Shown: positions 17,001 through 24,928 of the stretch, in pieces | How positions within the stretch are numbered: the first letter of the stretch is position 1 | Layout: each line of letters opens with the position of its first letter | Assembly: GCA_029239875.1 (NCBI GenBank) | Contig: JARBUD010000008.1 | Location: 62,001 to 126,000, forward strand | DNA from: Xanthobacteraceae bacterium | GTDB taxonomy: Bacteria; Pseudomonadota; Alphaproteobacteria; Rhizobiales; Xanthobacteraceae | Reading direction: 5' to 3' | Length of the DNA: 64,000 bases | Made by a program: the position numbers and the translations under genes | The notes under the pieces: model-generated | Seen by the model: the letters and a program-made list of their open reading frames with translations, nothing else | What the model was told of the DNA's origin: nothing | Databases searched by the model: none

Positions 17001-19599
17001 CGCTTGCCTCCAGCGTGCCGTCCAGGGCCAGGACTCCCTCGACGACGATATGGTCGTTCGCCGGCCCGCCGACGACGCCGGGACCGTTCAGCTCGAACTT
17101 CGTGGTCGAGCCCGATCCCAGCGTCAGATTGCCCTCGAAGGTGAGCGTGCCCGGGCTGTTGCCCGCCGCCAGCGTGCCATCCACGGTCGCGTTGCCGCTG
17201 ATCGTGCCTGACCCGCCCAGCGTCCCGCCGAGCTCCACCTCGACCGTCCCGCCCAGCGCGCCGCTGCCCCCGGCGCCGACCAGCAGTGTGCCTGCCGACA
17301 CCGTCGTCGTGCCGGTGAAGCCGGAGCTGTCGCCGGTCAAGGTGACGACGCCCGCCCCCTGCTTGGCGAAGTCGCCGGCACCGGAGAGCACGCCGCTATA
17401 GCTCGTCTCGCCGGTGCGGTTGAAGGCGAAGGTGGCGCCGGCAGCGACGCTCACATCGCCGGTGAAGGTGCCCGCGTCTGCGCCGGCGCCGATCTGCAGC
17501 GTGCCCTCGTTCACCGCCGCATCGCCGGTGAAGCGGTTGTCGCCGGCAAGGACCTGCGTGCCCGCGCCCTCCTTGACGATGCCACCCGTGCCCTCGATCG
17601 CGCCGAAATAGTGGATCGAGCCGCTGGCATGGTTGAGGGTCAGCGTGCCGCCGCCGAGGCTGACCAGCGCGTCCTCCTCGCCGATCAGCGAATCGATGGT
17701 GATGCTGTTGCCATCGAGATCGAGCTTCGCGGTGCCGAACAGCGACAGGTCAGTGCGGTCACCGAGCACGCCGCCGGCGCCGATCTTGATGGTGCCTTCG
17801 TTGACGACGAGCGATTGGAAGTCGTTCTCGCCGGTCAGCGTGGTGATGCCGGTACCTTGCTTGCTGGCGAAGATGGTGTCGCCGTCGATAGTACCGCCGA
17901 AGGTGGTATTGGTGTCGTCCGTGCCCCAGACGAAGAATAGTAGCGAGCTGTTCTGGCCGGTGATGGTGCCCTCGCCGGCGATCGAGCCGACGCTCGCCTG
18001 CCGGAAGAAGTCGAACGGGCTCTGCGGCGTGCCGTCGAGCAGGAGCGTCGCGCCGGCATCCACCGTGAGCGCCGTCGTGCTGTTCAGTGCCTCGTTGGAG
18101 AGGACGGCCAGCGTGCCGCTCTCAAGATGCGTCGCCCCCGTGTAGTCGTTTGTACCGGAAAGAACGACCAGCGAGCCTGTGCGCACTGTGAGCCCGCCGG
18201 CGCCCGTGATGTCGCCGGACAGCGTGACCCCACCCTGACCGCCGGTGTCGATGACGCCGCCGCCGGGGCCGAGCGTGAAGTCGCGACCCGTGTTGAAGGT
18301 CGAGTTCCACTTCAGCACGCCGCCATCGCTGAGAGTCACCCCACCGGCCGCATCGCCGAGCGCGCCGTTGTTGCCAATCTGCAGCGTGCCGCCGGAGACG
18401 GCCGTACCGCCCAAATAACTGTTGGCTCCCGTGAGGGTGAGTACCTGGCCGCTCACGTCGACTACCACGGCGGCCGTGCCGGTGATGGCATTCGCGACGG
18501 TGGCGTCGATACCGTCCAACTCGAAGGTCAGGGTCGTGCCGACGCCGCTGGTGGCGATATCGCCGGTTAGGCTCCAGCCGCTCTGGAGCCTCAGGTTGTT
18601 AGTGCCGCCGGTGAAGTTGAGCGCCTCTGCCCGCGTCAAGCCGTCGCCGGCAAGGCCGCCGGAGATCGCACCCGAAGTGGTGATGGCAAGCCCCGCACCC
18701 AGGATGCCGGCCCCGCCCGCGCCGTGTGCGCCGGACTGGGCCGTCCCAAGCCCACCGCTGCCGCCATTACCGCCAATGATCGACCCGGTGTTGGTGATCG
18801 TCAGACCCGACCCGCTGACGCCGACACCGCCGTTGCCGCCGGCGCCGCCTGTCGACGCCGCGTCAACGAAGGCGTCACCGCCCGCACCGCCGCTGCCGGC
18901 CTGGATCGTGAAGCCATTGACGAGACTGGCGCCACTGACGCCGAAGGCGATGCCGCTGCCGCCGCTGCCGCCGCTGCCACCGAAGTATGCGTCGACGCTC
19001 CCGCCGCCGGCACCGCCATCGCCGGCGGAAATATTTCCCGATGTGGTAACGGAAACCGCTGAGGTGACGCTCGCCCCGAAACCGCCGGCCCCGCCGCCGC
19101 CTCCGACACCAGCGCTACTGCTTCCACCGCCATTGCCGCCATTGCCCCCGGTGAGCGGACCAATGGCGCCGGATGTCGACACGACTGCGCCATGGGCGCC
19201 GCCGCCGCCACCGCCGCCAATTTCCCAGTCGCCGGTCTGCCCGTCTTCACCGTTGCCGCCGGCCACCATTGCACCGACGCCCCCAGCGCCGCCGACGCCG
19301 CCCGGCGCATTACCGTTGCCGCCATCGCCGCCCGTTGCGCCAGCCCCACCGCCCCCGCCGGCGCCAAGCGAGAATCCACCGGCCCCGGCGCCACCGGCGC
19401 CGGCAAGCGAATCCGCGCCGCCGACAGCTCCGCCGGCCCCCGCGCCGCCGTCCGCCAGGGCGGAGCCGGAGCCTATCGCCAAGCACGCAATGGCGATACA
19501 GAGTGCGGACGAACTGCCGAGTAGCACCCGCCACCGGCGCCTCAGCCCGCCCGCCCCCTGCGCGCGCCGCCCCGCCTTCAGCCCCGCCGAAACTTTCAT
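14041..19599 (-). CDS. Giant Gly-rich autotransporter (type V secretion)
   Basis: A 1852-residue surface protein. Residues 1-49 form an extended signal peptide ending SALADGG. Residues about 50-330 are an extraordinary Gly/Ala-rich stretch of GGAGG-type turns. The middle (about 330-1480) is a beta-helix passenger with many autotransporter-associated strand repeats (TLSGANTYEGGT-like) and two long copies of a GGTLGGxGTI…APGNSPGTL unit near residues 800 and 1390. The last about 280 residues are the autotransporter beta-barrel, starting WATGYGAWTD and ending with the terminal aromatic NATLKVSF needed for outer-membrane insertion. I see no protease or lipase site, so adhesion or aggregation is the likely role. 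Two DNA dyads lie upstream, and a LuxR-type gene lies on the same strand just before it. Confidence 0.9.
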   Translation of the reverse strand: MKVSAGLKAGRRAQGAGGLRRRWRVLLGSSSALCIAIACLAIGSGSALADGGAGAGGAVGGADSLAGAGGAGAGGFSLGAGGGGGAGATGGDGGNGNAPGGVGGAGGVGAMVAGGNGEDGQTGDWEIGGGGGGGAHGAVVSTSGAIGPLTGGNGGNGGGSSSAGVGGGGGAGGFGASVTSAVSVTTSGNISAGDGGAGGGSVDAYFGGSGGSGGSGIAFGVSGASLVNGFTIQAGSGGAGGDAFVDAASTGGAGGNGGVGVSGSGLTITNTGSIIGGNGGSGGLGTAQSGAHGAGGAGILGAGLAITTSGAISGGLAGDGLTRAEALNFTGGTNNLRLQSGWSLTGDIATSGVGTTLTFELDGIDATVANAITGTAAVVVDVSGQVLTLTGANSYLGGTAVSGGTLQIGNNGALGDAAGGVTLSDGGVLKWNSTFNTGRDFTLGPGGGVIDTGGQGGVTLSGDITGAGGLTVRTGSLVVLSGTNDYTGATHLESGTLAVLSNEALNSTTALTVDAGATLLLDGTPQSPFDFFRQASVGSIAGEGTITGQNSSLLFFVWGTDDTNTTFGGTIDGDTIFASKQGTGITTLTGENDFQSLVVNEGTIKIGAGGVLGDRTDLSLFGTAKLDLDGNSITIDSLIGEEDALVSLGGGTLTLNHASGSIHYFGAIEGTGGIVKEGAGTQVLAGDNRFTGDAAVNEGTLQIGAGADAGTFTGDVSVAAGATFAFNRTGETSYSGVLSGAGDFAKQGAGVVTLTGDSSGFTGTTTVSAGTLLVGAGGSGALGGTVEVELGGTLGGSGTISGNATVDGTLAAGNSPGTLTFEGNLTLGSGSTTKFELNGPGVVGGPANDHIVVEGVLALDGTLEASVAAGGFYGLFEYGSRSGGFADVEITGTGGFTVASSSLEFGIPNQINLAVLGAGQTLQFWDGTDMTGNGTVDGGAGTWNAGNTNWTGAPGSADINGPWLGSVGVFMGAAGTVTVAGTQSFDTLQFKTDGYEVTGGTLAIAPATGSTGTLSVDGGVTVTIGSAIADGSGPSGLAKVGGGTAVLTGLNTYSGGTSITGGTLSVASDGNLGATEGGLSIGGGTLATTASFTSERAVTLTGAAGIDVGFATTLTLAGTISGAGGLVKLDYGTLVLSGANTYEGGTIFANGIVQVASDASLGAASGGLVFEGGMLSTTASFESVRNVGVAGASGFDVAAGTVLSLAGDVTGEGVLAKLGGGDLVLSGVSDVEWNVQAGGLTADAALFTGDVSIAAGAGLTFDQKADAAYAGTLSGFGAFTKTGAAALSFTGDGSAFSGATTVAQGLLAVNGTLGGAVDVLTGGTLGGAGTVGPVSVASGGTVAPGNSPGTLNVAGDISFASGSTYAVEIAGSGASDLIAASGQAILEGGTVEVTALDPRASYVTGQSYTILTAEGGVDGSFDAAVSGTPFLAADLGGTGDSVTITIAVDQAFTAAALTPNQFATAAALDTLPQAGPTLGLYNALLFLPNYASARAAFDQLSGDMHASVQSLFIQNSVFTRRAVTDRLRAAFGGVGASSAPVVSYMPAAGETLAYAAPTGPGGTEAGMALKAVAAPATTEALALWATGYGAWTDMDGNANAAGLTSDTGGFLIGADAPIGAGWRLGVVGGYGYTSFDFDGRNASGSSDDWTVGAYAGNQWGALGLRTGLAYTWQDVESSRSVAFEGFADQLKADYDAGTFQAFGELGYRIETVFASFEPFAGLAYVSLDTNGFGEAGGAAALTASGSGMDTTFSTLGLRLAKEVTIGSLAATLRGTVGWQHAFGDVTPRATQAFLGSIPFTVTGVPLAEDAVLVEAGLDLSLAEATTLGLAYAGQFGDGTTQNSFNATLKVSF

Positions 19600-19639
19600 G
19601 GTCGCCCCGCCGCCGCGCCCGCAAGGCGCAGATTCTCAA

Positions 19640-19654
19640 TAATACCCGGTATTA
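19640..19654. promoter_or_regulatory. 15-bp palindrome in the autotransporter promoter region
   Basis: TAATACC-C-GGTATTA, perfect 7-bp arms around one base, 41-55 bp upstream of the autotransporter start, in an AT-rich patch of otherwise GC-rich DNA. The position suits a repressor or activator site, but the binding protein is unknown. Confidence 0.4.
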
Positions 19655-19680
19655 CCCTAGCGGCACGCGCCTGATCCGCC

Positions 19681-19700
19681 CATCCTCTGAACAGAGGATG
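19681..19700. promoter_or_regulatory. 20-bp dyad between luxR-type gene and autotransporter
   Basis: CATCCTCT-GAAC-AGAGGATG, perfect 8-bp arms with a 4-base centre. Neither strand shows a T-run after it, so an operator is preferred over a terminator. Size and symmetry match the roughly 20-bp boxes of LuxR-type regulators, and a LuxR-type gene ends 40 bp away. A hairpin ending the luxR transcript remains possible. Confidence 0.4.
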
Positions 19701-19739
19701 CACTCCTTTAGATCAATGTTCCTGCTCAATAAAATGCGC

Positions 19740-20567
19740 TCACCCGCCCGGGTTCAGCCACAGGCTCATCAGTCCGGCTCGGCTCTTCACACCGAATTTG
19801 CGGAAGATACTGGTGACGTGCTGATGAGCGGTTGAGGTCGCCACCTCCACCTGCTGGGCGATCTCCTTCTCCGTCGCCTTGGTGAGCAGCAGCTGCAGCA
19901 CCCGCCGCTCGGTCGGGGTGAGCGGCGCGGACCCCATCAGGAGCCCGCTGCTCAGCAGCAGATGGCGGTGGAACCACTTGATACCGCGCAAGGCGGCGGC
20001 AAGCAGGGCGATCTCTTCGTCGGCGAAGGTCCGGCGTGAGTAGAAGCCGAAATGCGATTCGCAGTCATTGTTCAGCGGAAAGGCGACGAACACCGCGTCG
20101 TTCGTGCCGACCGAGCCGTAGTGCTGGCGGTAGAACGCGCCCTCAAACCATTCGGCGGGCAGCTCGCGCCGGAAGGAATAGGTGCGGAAGCTGCCGACGC
20201 CGCGCATCGGCAGGAGGAAGGACGGATCGATCTCCCGGCGGTCCCAGACCCGCAGGATCTCCTTGAAGTGCCCTTCGTCCGGGTGCGGCTCGATGGGATG
20301 CAGCGCCTGCACGGCGCCGACGCGCCAGCCCTGAAGGGCGTCCTTCGCATTGCTGCCGTCGAAGCGTATCGCGCCGGCCCAGGTCGCGTTCCATGCCCCC
20401 ACTCGGTCGGCGAGGCGTGCCATGAGATGCGCCGCGGCCTGATGGGACTGGCTGACATGGAAGTCCGACAGATCGTCCCACAGGCGGTAGACGTCTTCCA
20501 TTTGCATGAGGGCTGCTTTGGCGGGGGGCGATTCTTCCGCCGGCGAGTATGGGTGAGATGACGGCAC
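19740..20567 (-). CDS. LuxR-type transcriptional regulator (solo)
   Basis: A 275-residue regulator with a C-terminal LuxR/GerE helix-turn-helix: LTPTERRVLQLLLTKATEKEIA…VATSTAHQHVTSIFRKFGVKSRAGL (about 215-262). The upstream about 200 residues form a sensor domain I do not recognise as a receiver (no phospho-acceptor pattern) or a standard acyl-homoserine-lactone domain. No synthase gene is nearby, hence solo. The start is uncertain: GTG 20567 or ATG 20507, neither with a strong ribosome site. It follows betC by 19 bp on the same strand, so it may be read through from choX-betC. The gene downstream is the giant autotransporter, whose promoter region holds two dyads, making it a plausible target. 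Confidence 0.8.
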   Translation of the reverse strand: MPSSHPYSPAEESPPAKAALMQMEDVYRLWDDLSDFHVSQSHQAAAHLMARLADRVGAWNATWAGAIRFDGSNAKDALQGWRVGAVQALHPIEPHPDEGHFKEILRVWDRREIDPSFLLPMRGVGSFRTYSFRRELPAEWFEGAFYRQHYGSVGTNDAVFVAFPLNNDCESHFGFYSRRTFADEEIALLAAALRGIKWFHRHLLLSSGLLMGSAPLTPTERRVLQLLLTKATEKEIAQQVEVATSTAHQHVTSIFRKFGVKSRAGLMSLWLNPGG

Positions 20568-20586
20568 GCGGGAATATTCCGAGCGC

Positions 20587-22101
20587 TCATTCGCCGCGCG
20601 GGTACCGCTGCGACTCCTCGAGGATATTCAGGTCCATGTGGTTGCGCATGTAGCGCTCCGACGCCTTCTGCAGCGGCTGGAAGTCCCACGGGTAATAGGC
20701 CCCGTTGCGCAGCGCCTCATAGACCACATGCCGGCGGGCCTGGCTCGCCCGCACTTCGGCATCGAAGCGGCCGAGGTCCCAGCGCGCATTCATCGCCGCT
20801 GCCATCCGGACCATGATGTCGGCGCAGGCCGGATCCTGGGCGCGGTTGGCGAGCTCGTGCGGATCCTCGTCGAGATTGGTCAGCATCGGCGGATCGATCT
20901 CGCACAGGCTGAGCTTCCACGGCCCGTCGCGCAGCGCCACCAGCGGCGCGTAGGAGCCTTCCGCGGCATATTCCATCGGCACCGCAGAGCGCGTGCCCTC
21001 CCCGCGCGCCAGCGGCACCAGGCTCTCGCCATCGGTCCAGGGCATGACGCCCGACAAATCGAGCGCGGCGAGGTCCGCGAGCGTCGGCAGCACGTCGAGC
21101 GTCGAGACCGGCCGGTCGATCCGCCCCGCCGGCAGGCCGGGCGCGGCGATCATCAGCGGCACGCGCGCCGAGCCCTCCAGGAAGTTCATCTTGAACCACA
21201 ACCCGCGCTCCCCGAGCATGTCGCCATGGTCGGAGACGAAGACGATGACGGTGTCGTCCGCCATCCGGCAGCGCTCGAGGATGTCGATCAGCTCGCCGAT
21301 CTTCTCGTCGATATAGGAGATATTGGCGAAATAGGCGCGGCGCGAGCGGCGTACGTCCTCCTCCGTCACATGGCTCGCCGCATGGTCGCTCGCCAGCATC
21401 AGGCGCTGGGAATGCGGGTCCTGTGCCTCGAACGGGATCGGCGCGACCACGGGGTCGAGCGCCGGGCAGTCCTCATAGAGGTCCCAGAAGCGCTTGCGCG
21501 CGACATAGGGGTCATGTGGGTGGGTGAAGCTCACCGTCAGGCACCAGGGCCGCCCGTCGTGCCCGCGGGCGAGATCATAGAGCTTGCGGCCGGCGTGGTA
21601 GGCGACCTCGTCGTCATATTCGAGCTGGTTGGTGATCTCCGCCACCCCCGCGCCGGTGACGGAGCCGAGATTGTGGTACCACCAGTCGATGCGCTCGCCG
21701 GGCTTGGTGTAGTCCGGCGTCCAGCCGAAATCGGCCGGGTAGATGTCGGTGGTCAGCCGCTCCTCGAAGCCGTGGAGCTGGTCCGGTCCGACGAAGTGCA
21801 TCTTGCCCGACAGGCACGTGTGATAACCGGCGCGGCGCAGATGATGTGCGTAGGTCGGGATATCCGAGGTGAACTCCGCTGCATTATCGTAGACGCGGGT
21901 GCGGCTCGGCAGCTGGCCCGACATGAAGGAGGCCCGTGCCGGCGCGCAGAGCGGGCTCGCCGTATAGGTGTTGGCGAAGCGGGCGGAACGCGCGGCCAGT
22001 GCCTTCAGATGCGGCGCGTGCAGGAAGTCGGCCGGGCCGTCCGGGAACAGCGTCCCGTTCAACTGGTCGACCATGAAGACGAGGATGTTGGGACGCGTCA
22101 T
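20587..22101 (-). CDS. betC: Choline-sulfatase
   Basis: Hydrolyses choline-O-sulfate to choline and sulfate, supplying choline for glycine betaine synthesis and a sulfur source. 504 residues, typical of BetC. The sulfatase signature appears as LCAPARASFMSG (about 51-62), whose cysteine becomes formylglycine; the metal-binding start NILVFMVDQLNG (5-16) and the VSDHGDMLGERGLWFK segment (about 288-303) are also present. No signal peptide, consistent with a cytoplasmic enzyme. It sits 69 bp after choX with a stem-loop between, and a divergent LysR regulator of the choline-sulfate type follows choX on the other side. Chain of evidence strong. Confidence 0.94.
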   Translation of the reverse strand: MTRPNILVFMVDQLNGTLFPDGPADFLHAPHLKALAARSARFANTYTASPLCAPARASFMSGQLPSRTRVYDNAAEFTSDIPTYAHHLRRAGYHTCLSGKMHFVGPDQLHGFEERLTTDIYPADFGWTPDYTKPGERIDWWYHNLGSVTGAGVAEITNQLEYDDEVAYHAGRKLYDLARGHDGRPWCLTVSFTHPHDPYVARKRFWDLYEDCPALDPVVAPIPFEAQDPHSQRLMLASDHAASHVTEEDVRRSRRAYFANISYIDEKIGELIDILERCRMADDTVIVFVSDHGDMLGERGLWFKMNFLEGSARVPLMIAAPGLPAGRIDRPVSTLDVLPTLADLAALDLSGVMPWTDGESLVPLARGEGTRSAVPMEYAAEGSYAPLVALRDGPWKLSLCEIDPPMLTNLDEDPHELANRAQDPACADIMVRMAAAMNARWDLGRFDAEVRASQARRHVVYEALRNGAYYPWDFQPLQKASERYMRNHMDLNILEESQRYPRGE

Positions 22102-22125
22102 GCCAGGCTCCGCCGCGCAGAAGGT

Positions 22126-22151
22126 GGACGGGCACGCCGTGGCGCCCGTCC
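22126..22151 (-). terminator. Intercistronic stem-loop between choX and betC
   Basis: GGACGGGC / GCCCGTCC, perfect 8-bp arms with a 10-base loop, between the binding-protein stop and the betC start. No T-run follows on the minus strand. A stem-loop here is typical after a highly expressed periplasmic-binding-protein gene, where it protects the upstream message and lowers readthrough. Confidence 0.45.
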
Positions 22152-22170
22152 GCAGTGTCGGGAGGCTGGA

Positions 22171-23112
22171 TCAGAGCCCGAGCGAGGCCTTCACCGCCGG
22201 CAGGCCGGGCTTGCCGTCGAAGGTGGTGACGCCGGCGAGCCAGGGCTCGAGCGCCGCCGGATTGGCCTTCAGCCACGCCTTAGCGGCGGCAGCCGGCTCC
22301 AGTCCCTCGTCCAGGATGTTGCCCATCATGGCGTTCTCGATGGAGAGGTCGAACTTCAGGTTCTTGAAGAAGGTCGCCGCGTTCGGGCACTGCGCGGACC
22401 AGCCGGTGCGCGCGAGGGTGCGCACGTCGGCGCCACCGAAGTTCGGGCCGAAATAGGCGTCGCCGCCAGAGAGATAGGTGATGTCGAAGGTCTCGTTCAT
22501 CGGGTGCGGCGCCCAGGCCAGGAACACGATCCAGCCCTTGCCATTGCCCGAGCGCTTGACCTGCGCCAGCATCGCCTGCTCGCCGGATTCCACCACCTTC
22601 CAGCCCTTCAGGCCGAAATCGTTGGCGTCGATCATCTTTTGGATATTGGCATTGGCCGGCGCGCCGGGCTCGATGCCGTAGATCTGGCTGCCGAACTTGT
22701 CGGCATTGGCGACGAGGTCCTTGAAGTCCTTCACGCCGGCCTCGGCGACATAGTTCGGCACGGCGAGGGTGAACTTGGCGCCGGTCAGGTTGGTGCCCAG
22801 CACCTCCACCGCCTTCGCCTCGTTGAGCGCGTCCATGAACTTCTGCTGCGCCGGCATCCAGTTGCCGAGGAAGACGTCGAGGTTGCCGTTCTTCATCGAT
22901 TCGTAGCCGATCGGCACCGAGAGCGTCTTCACGTCCTGCGTGTAGCCGAGCCCGCTCAGCAGCACGCCGGCGATGGCGTTAGTGGAGGTGATGTCCGTCC
23001 AGCCGGGGTCGGACATGCGGATGGTCTTGCAGGCGGGCGCGTCGGCAGCATTCGCGGCACCGGCGGAGAGGAATAGGGAGAGGGCGCATGCGGCCCTTAC
23101 GAAGCGATTCAT
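22171..23112 (-). CDS. choX: Choline ABC transporter substrate-binding protein
   Basis: Periplasmic choline-binding protein of an ABC importer, 313 residues, signal peptide ending ANAA near residue 23. The mature part is of the ProX/ChoX type: SDPGWTDITSTN (aromatic cage, about 34-45), IGYESMKNGNLDVFLGNWMP (about 68-87), YGIEPGA, and FLAWAPHPMN (about 197-206), where the tryptophans and Asp suit a quaternary ammonium ligand. It is the first gene of choX-betC on the minus strand. The permease and ATPase genes (choW, choV) are not here, so this receptor must work with subunits encoded elsewhere. Confidence 0.92.
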   Translation of the reverse strand: MNRFVRAACALSLFLSAGAANAADAPACKTIRMSDPGWTDITSTNAIAGVLLSGLGYTQDVKTLSVPIGYESMKNGNLDVFLGNWMPAQQKFMDALNEAKAVEVLGTNLTGAKFTLAVPNYVAEAGVKDFKDLVANADKFGSQIYGIEPGAPANANIQKMIDANDFGLKGWKVVESGEQAMLAQVKRSGNGKGWIVFLAWAPHPMNETFDITYLSGGDAYFGPNFGGADVRTLARTGWSAQCPNAATFFKNLKFDLSIENAMMGNILDEGLEPAAAAKAWLKANPAALEPWLAGVTTFDGKPGLPAVKASLGL

Positions 23113-23207
23113 GGTCGAACCTCTGGAAAGGGTGAGAGCCGAAACATTGCAAGAGGGCTGCCCTTTGGGTCTGTGGCCGCCTTGCCCCGAGCTTCATCAA
23201 ACCGTTA

Positions 23208-23247
23208 AATGGCAGCCGCTGTGAAGCTCCGTCTTTTCAATGGCAGC
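23208..23247. promoter_or_regulatory. Direct repeats in the choX/LysR divergent promoter region
   Basis: AATGGCAGC occurs at 23208-23216 and again at 23239-23247, exactly 31 bp apart (three helical turns), and a shorter AATGGC follows at 23251. They fill the end of the 149-bp gap between choX and the LysR gene, close to the LysR start. Same-face repeats next to an autoregulated LysR gene suggest binding sites, unproven. Confidence 0.4.
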
Positions 23248-23261
23248 TCTAATGGCTCTTT

Positions 23262-24155
23262 ATGGCTGAGCGCCTTCTCGACCTTGGCTGGGTGCGGATC
23301 TTCGAGGCGGTCGGCCGCCTCGGCAGCCTGACCGCGGCCGCCCATGAGCTCGGCCTCTCCCAGCCGGCGGTCAGCTATACCGTGCGCAATCTCGAACAGC
23401 ACCTCGGCACCCCGCTGCTGGAGCGCGGCCATCGCGGCAGCACGCTCTCGCCCGCCGGTGAGCGGCTGCACCGCGCCGCCGGCGCCGCGGTGGCGGAGCT
23501 CGATGCGGGCGCACGCGCCATCCGGCGCATGAGCCGGCGACCGGTGGTTCGCCTCTTCACTGATTACGGCTTCGCCTCGTTCTGGATGATGCCGCGCGTG
23601 GCGCAGTTCCGGCTGGTGCATCCGGACACGGAGGTGCACATCATCGCCTCGGCGGCGGCAGATCCCGGTACCGACGAGGCCGAAGACGTCGCCGTGCTGT
23701 TCGGCACGCGGTCGGATTTCGGCGCGGGCGCCACGCAGCTCTTCGAGGAATGCGTCTATCCGGTGTGCAGCCCGCATTTCGCCGCCCGGCACGGGCTGAC
23801 CGACGATCCGCGCGCCATCGCCGGGCTGCCACTCCTGCATCTCGACAGCGCGCCGCATCCGCGCTGGTTCTCCTGGAGCGACTGGTTCGCGGCCATGCAT
23901 GTGGCGCGCGACCACGGACCCGGCGATCTCAGCCTGAACACCTACGGCCTCGTGGTGCAGGCGGCGATCGCCGACCAGGGCGTGGCGCTCGGCTGGGCCG
24001 GCCTCATCGACGGCGCCATCGCCGACGGCACTCTGGTCGCCGCCGGCCCGCCGCTCGCACGTGCCGAGAGCGGCTATTGGGTGAGGCCCGGCCCCGAACC
24101 GTCCACCCCCGCGCTGGACCTGATCGAGTGGATCATAAGCGCCGTGCGCCGCTGA
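23262..24155 (+). CDS. LysR-type regulator of choline-sulfate utilisation
   Basis: LysR-type activator, 297 residues. The N-terminal winged helix (about 8-67) reads LDLGWVRIFEAVGRLGSLTAAAHELGLSQ-like with recognition helix SQPAVSYTVRNLEQ; the rest is the periplasmic-binding-like effector domain of the GcvA/AmpR branch. Proteins of this kind next to betC and choX are known as choline-sulfate regulators. It is divergent from choX with a 149-bp shared promoter region holding direct repeats 31 bp apart. The effector is probably choline or choline-sulfate, by association. Confidence 0.88.
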   Translation: MAERLLDLGWVRIFEAVGRLGSLTAAAHELGLSQPAVSYTVRNLEQHLGTPLLERGHRGSTLSPAGERLHRAAGAAVAELDAGARAIRRMSRRPVVRLFTDYGFASFWMMPRVAQFRLVHPDTEVHIIASAAADPGTDEAEDVAVLFGTRSDFGAGATQLFEECVYPVCSPHFAARHGLTDDPRAIAGLPLLHLDSAPHPRWFSWSDWFAAMHVARDHGPGDLSLNTYGLVVQAAIADQGVALGWAGLIDGAIADGTLVAAGPPLARAESGYWVRPGPEPSTPALDLIEWIISAVRR

Positions 24156-24218
24156 CGGCAGGCGCCGTCGGGCGAGCCCTTGCAGGCTTAGACTTTCAGC
24201 GATTTCAGGCGATTTGGA

Positions 24219-24293
<75 letters not shown>

Positions 24294-24514
24294 GCCGACG
24301 GGCCGGCGGGCAGGGCCGCCGAGGCGCGGGGACCTTTGCCACAGCACGCCGGCCGGCGCAAGCACCGGGCATGCAATTCACGGCGCCGCGGTGGAAACCC
24401 CTCCGGAGGAAGCCTCCCCTTCCCCCGGCGCGCCGCCTTCATTAGGACTGGCGCACAAGGACATGCGCGCGCCGGCACCTTCGGTACCCTCGGGCGTGCG
24501 GGCGGGAGAGCGGG

Positions 24515-24721
24515 ATGAGCGGCACGGACGACGCCGCGCGCGCCGAGCGGCTGGCGGCGGCGCTGCGCGAGAACCTCAAGCGGCGCAAGGCGCAGATGCG
24601 TGGTCGCCAGGCGGAGAGCGTGGAGCCTGCCACGCCTGCACCGGATGCCGGCGCGGCGGGCAGGGACCCGTCCGACGCCGTCGCGTCGGTCCATCCGCCC
24701 AAGCCCGGCCGGGCGGACTGA
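24515..24721 (+). CDS. Small conserved charged protein upstream of murA
   Basis: A 68-residue protein. Residues 7-30 are an Arg/Lys-rich amphipathic helix (AERLAAALRENLKRRKAQ), the rest a Pro/Ala-rich tail. Similar short proteins beginning this way sit before murA in many Hyphomicrobiales; function unknown. GGGAG-like sequence precedes ATG 24515. The helix could bind nucleic acid or a partner protein, but nothing in the sequence decides. Confidence 0.65.
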   Translation: MSGTDDAARAERLAAALRENLKRRKAQMRGRQAESVEPATPAPDAGAAGRDPSDAVASVHPPKPGRAD

Positions 24722-24928
24722 GCCGGCCCGCGTTGTCGCGCTGCGTAACACGCGCTAGAGCTTTAAGGGGATAAGGGCGGCGGCGCCACGAATCGGCCCC
24801 ATCGTCCCTTCATGCCGCTTCAGGGGAGGCGGCGGGCGCGCGACTTTGGTCGTTCTTGCGCCCGAACAGGCCGCGCGCCATCTGCCGCGAAGCTCGACGG
24901 CTTGGCTGGGAAGGGAGTGTTGAACCTC

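Noticed and set aside
12469-17211. A 1580-codon open frame on the plus strand
   Set aside because: It runs antisense to the GlcG-like gene, the SDR and the autotransporter, is full of Arg/Gly/Ala/His, and has no family motif or ribosome site. High GC keeps such frames open.
14041-19599. DNA repeats in the autotransporter as CRISPR or satellite array
   Set aside because: The repeats are imperfect, in frame and protein-driven, without constant spacer length.
18422-19642. A 406-codon Pro/Ala-rich open frame on the plus strand
   Set aside because: It is the mirror of the Gly-rich coding stretch of the autotransporter (Gly codons read backward as Pro/Ala).
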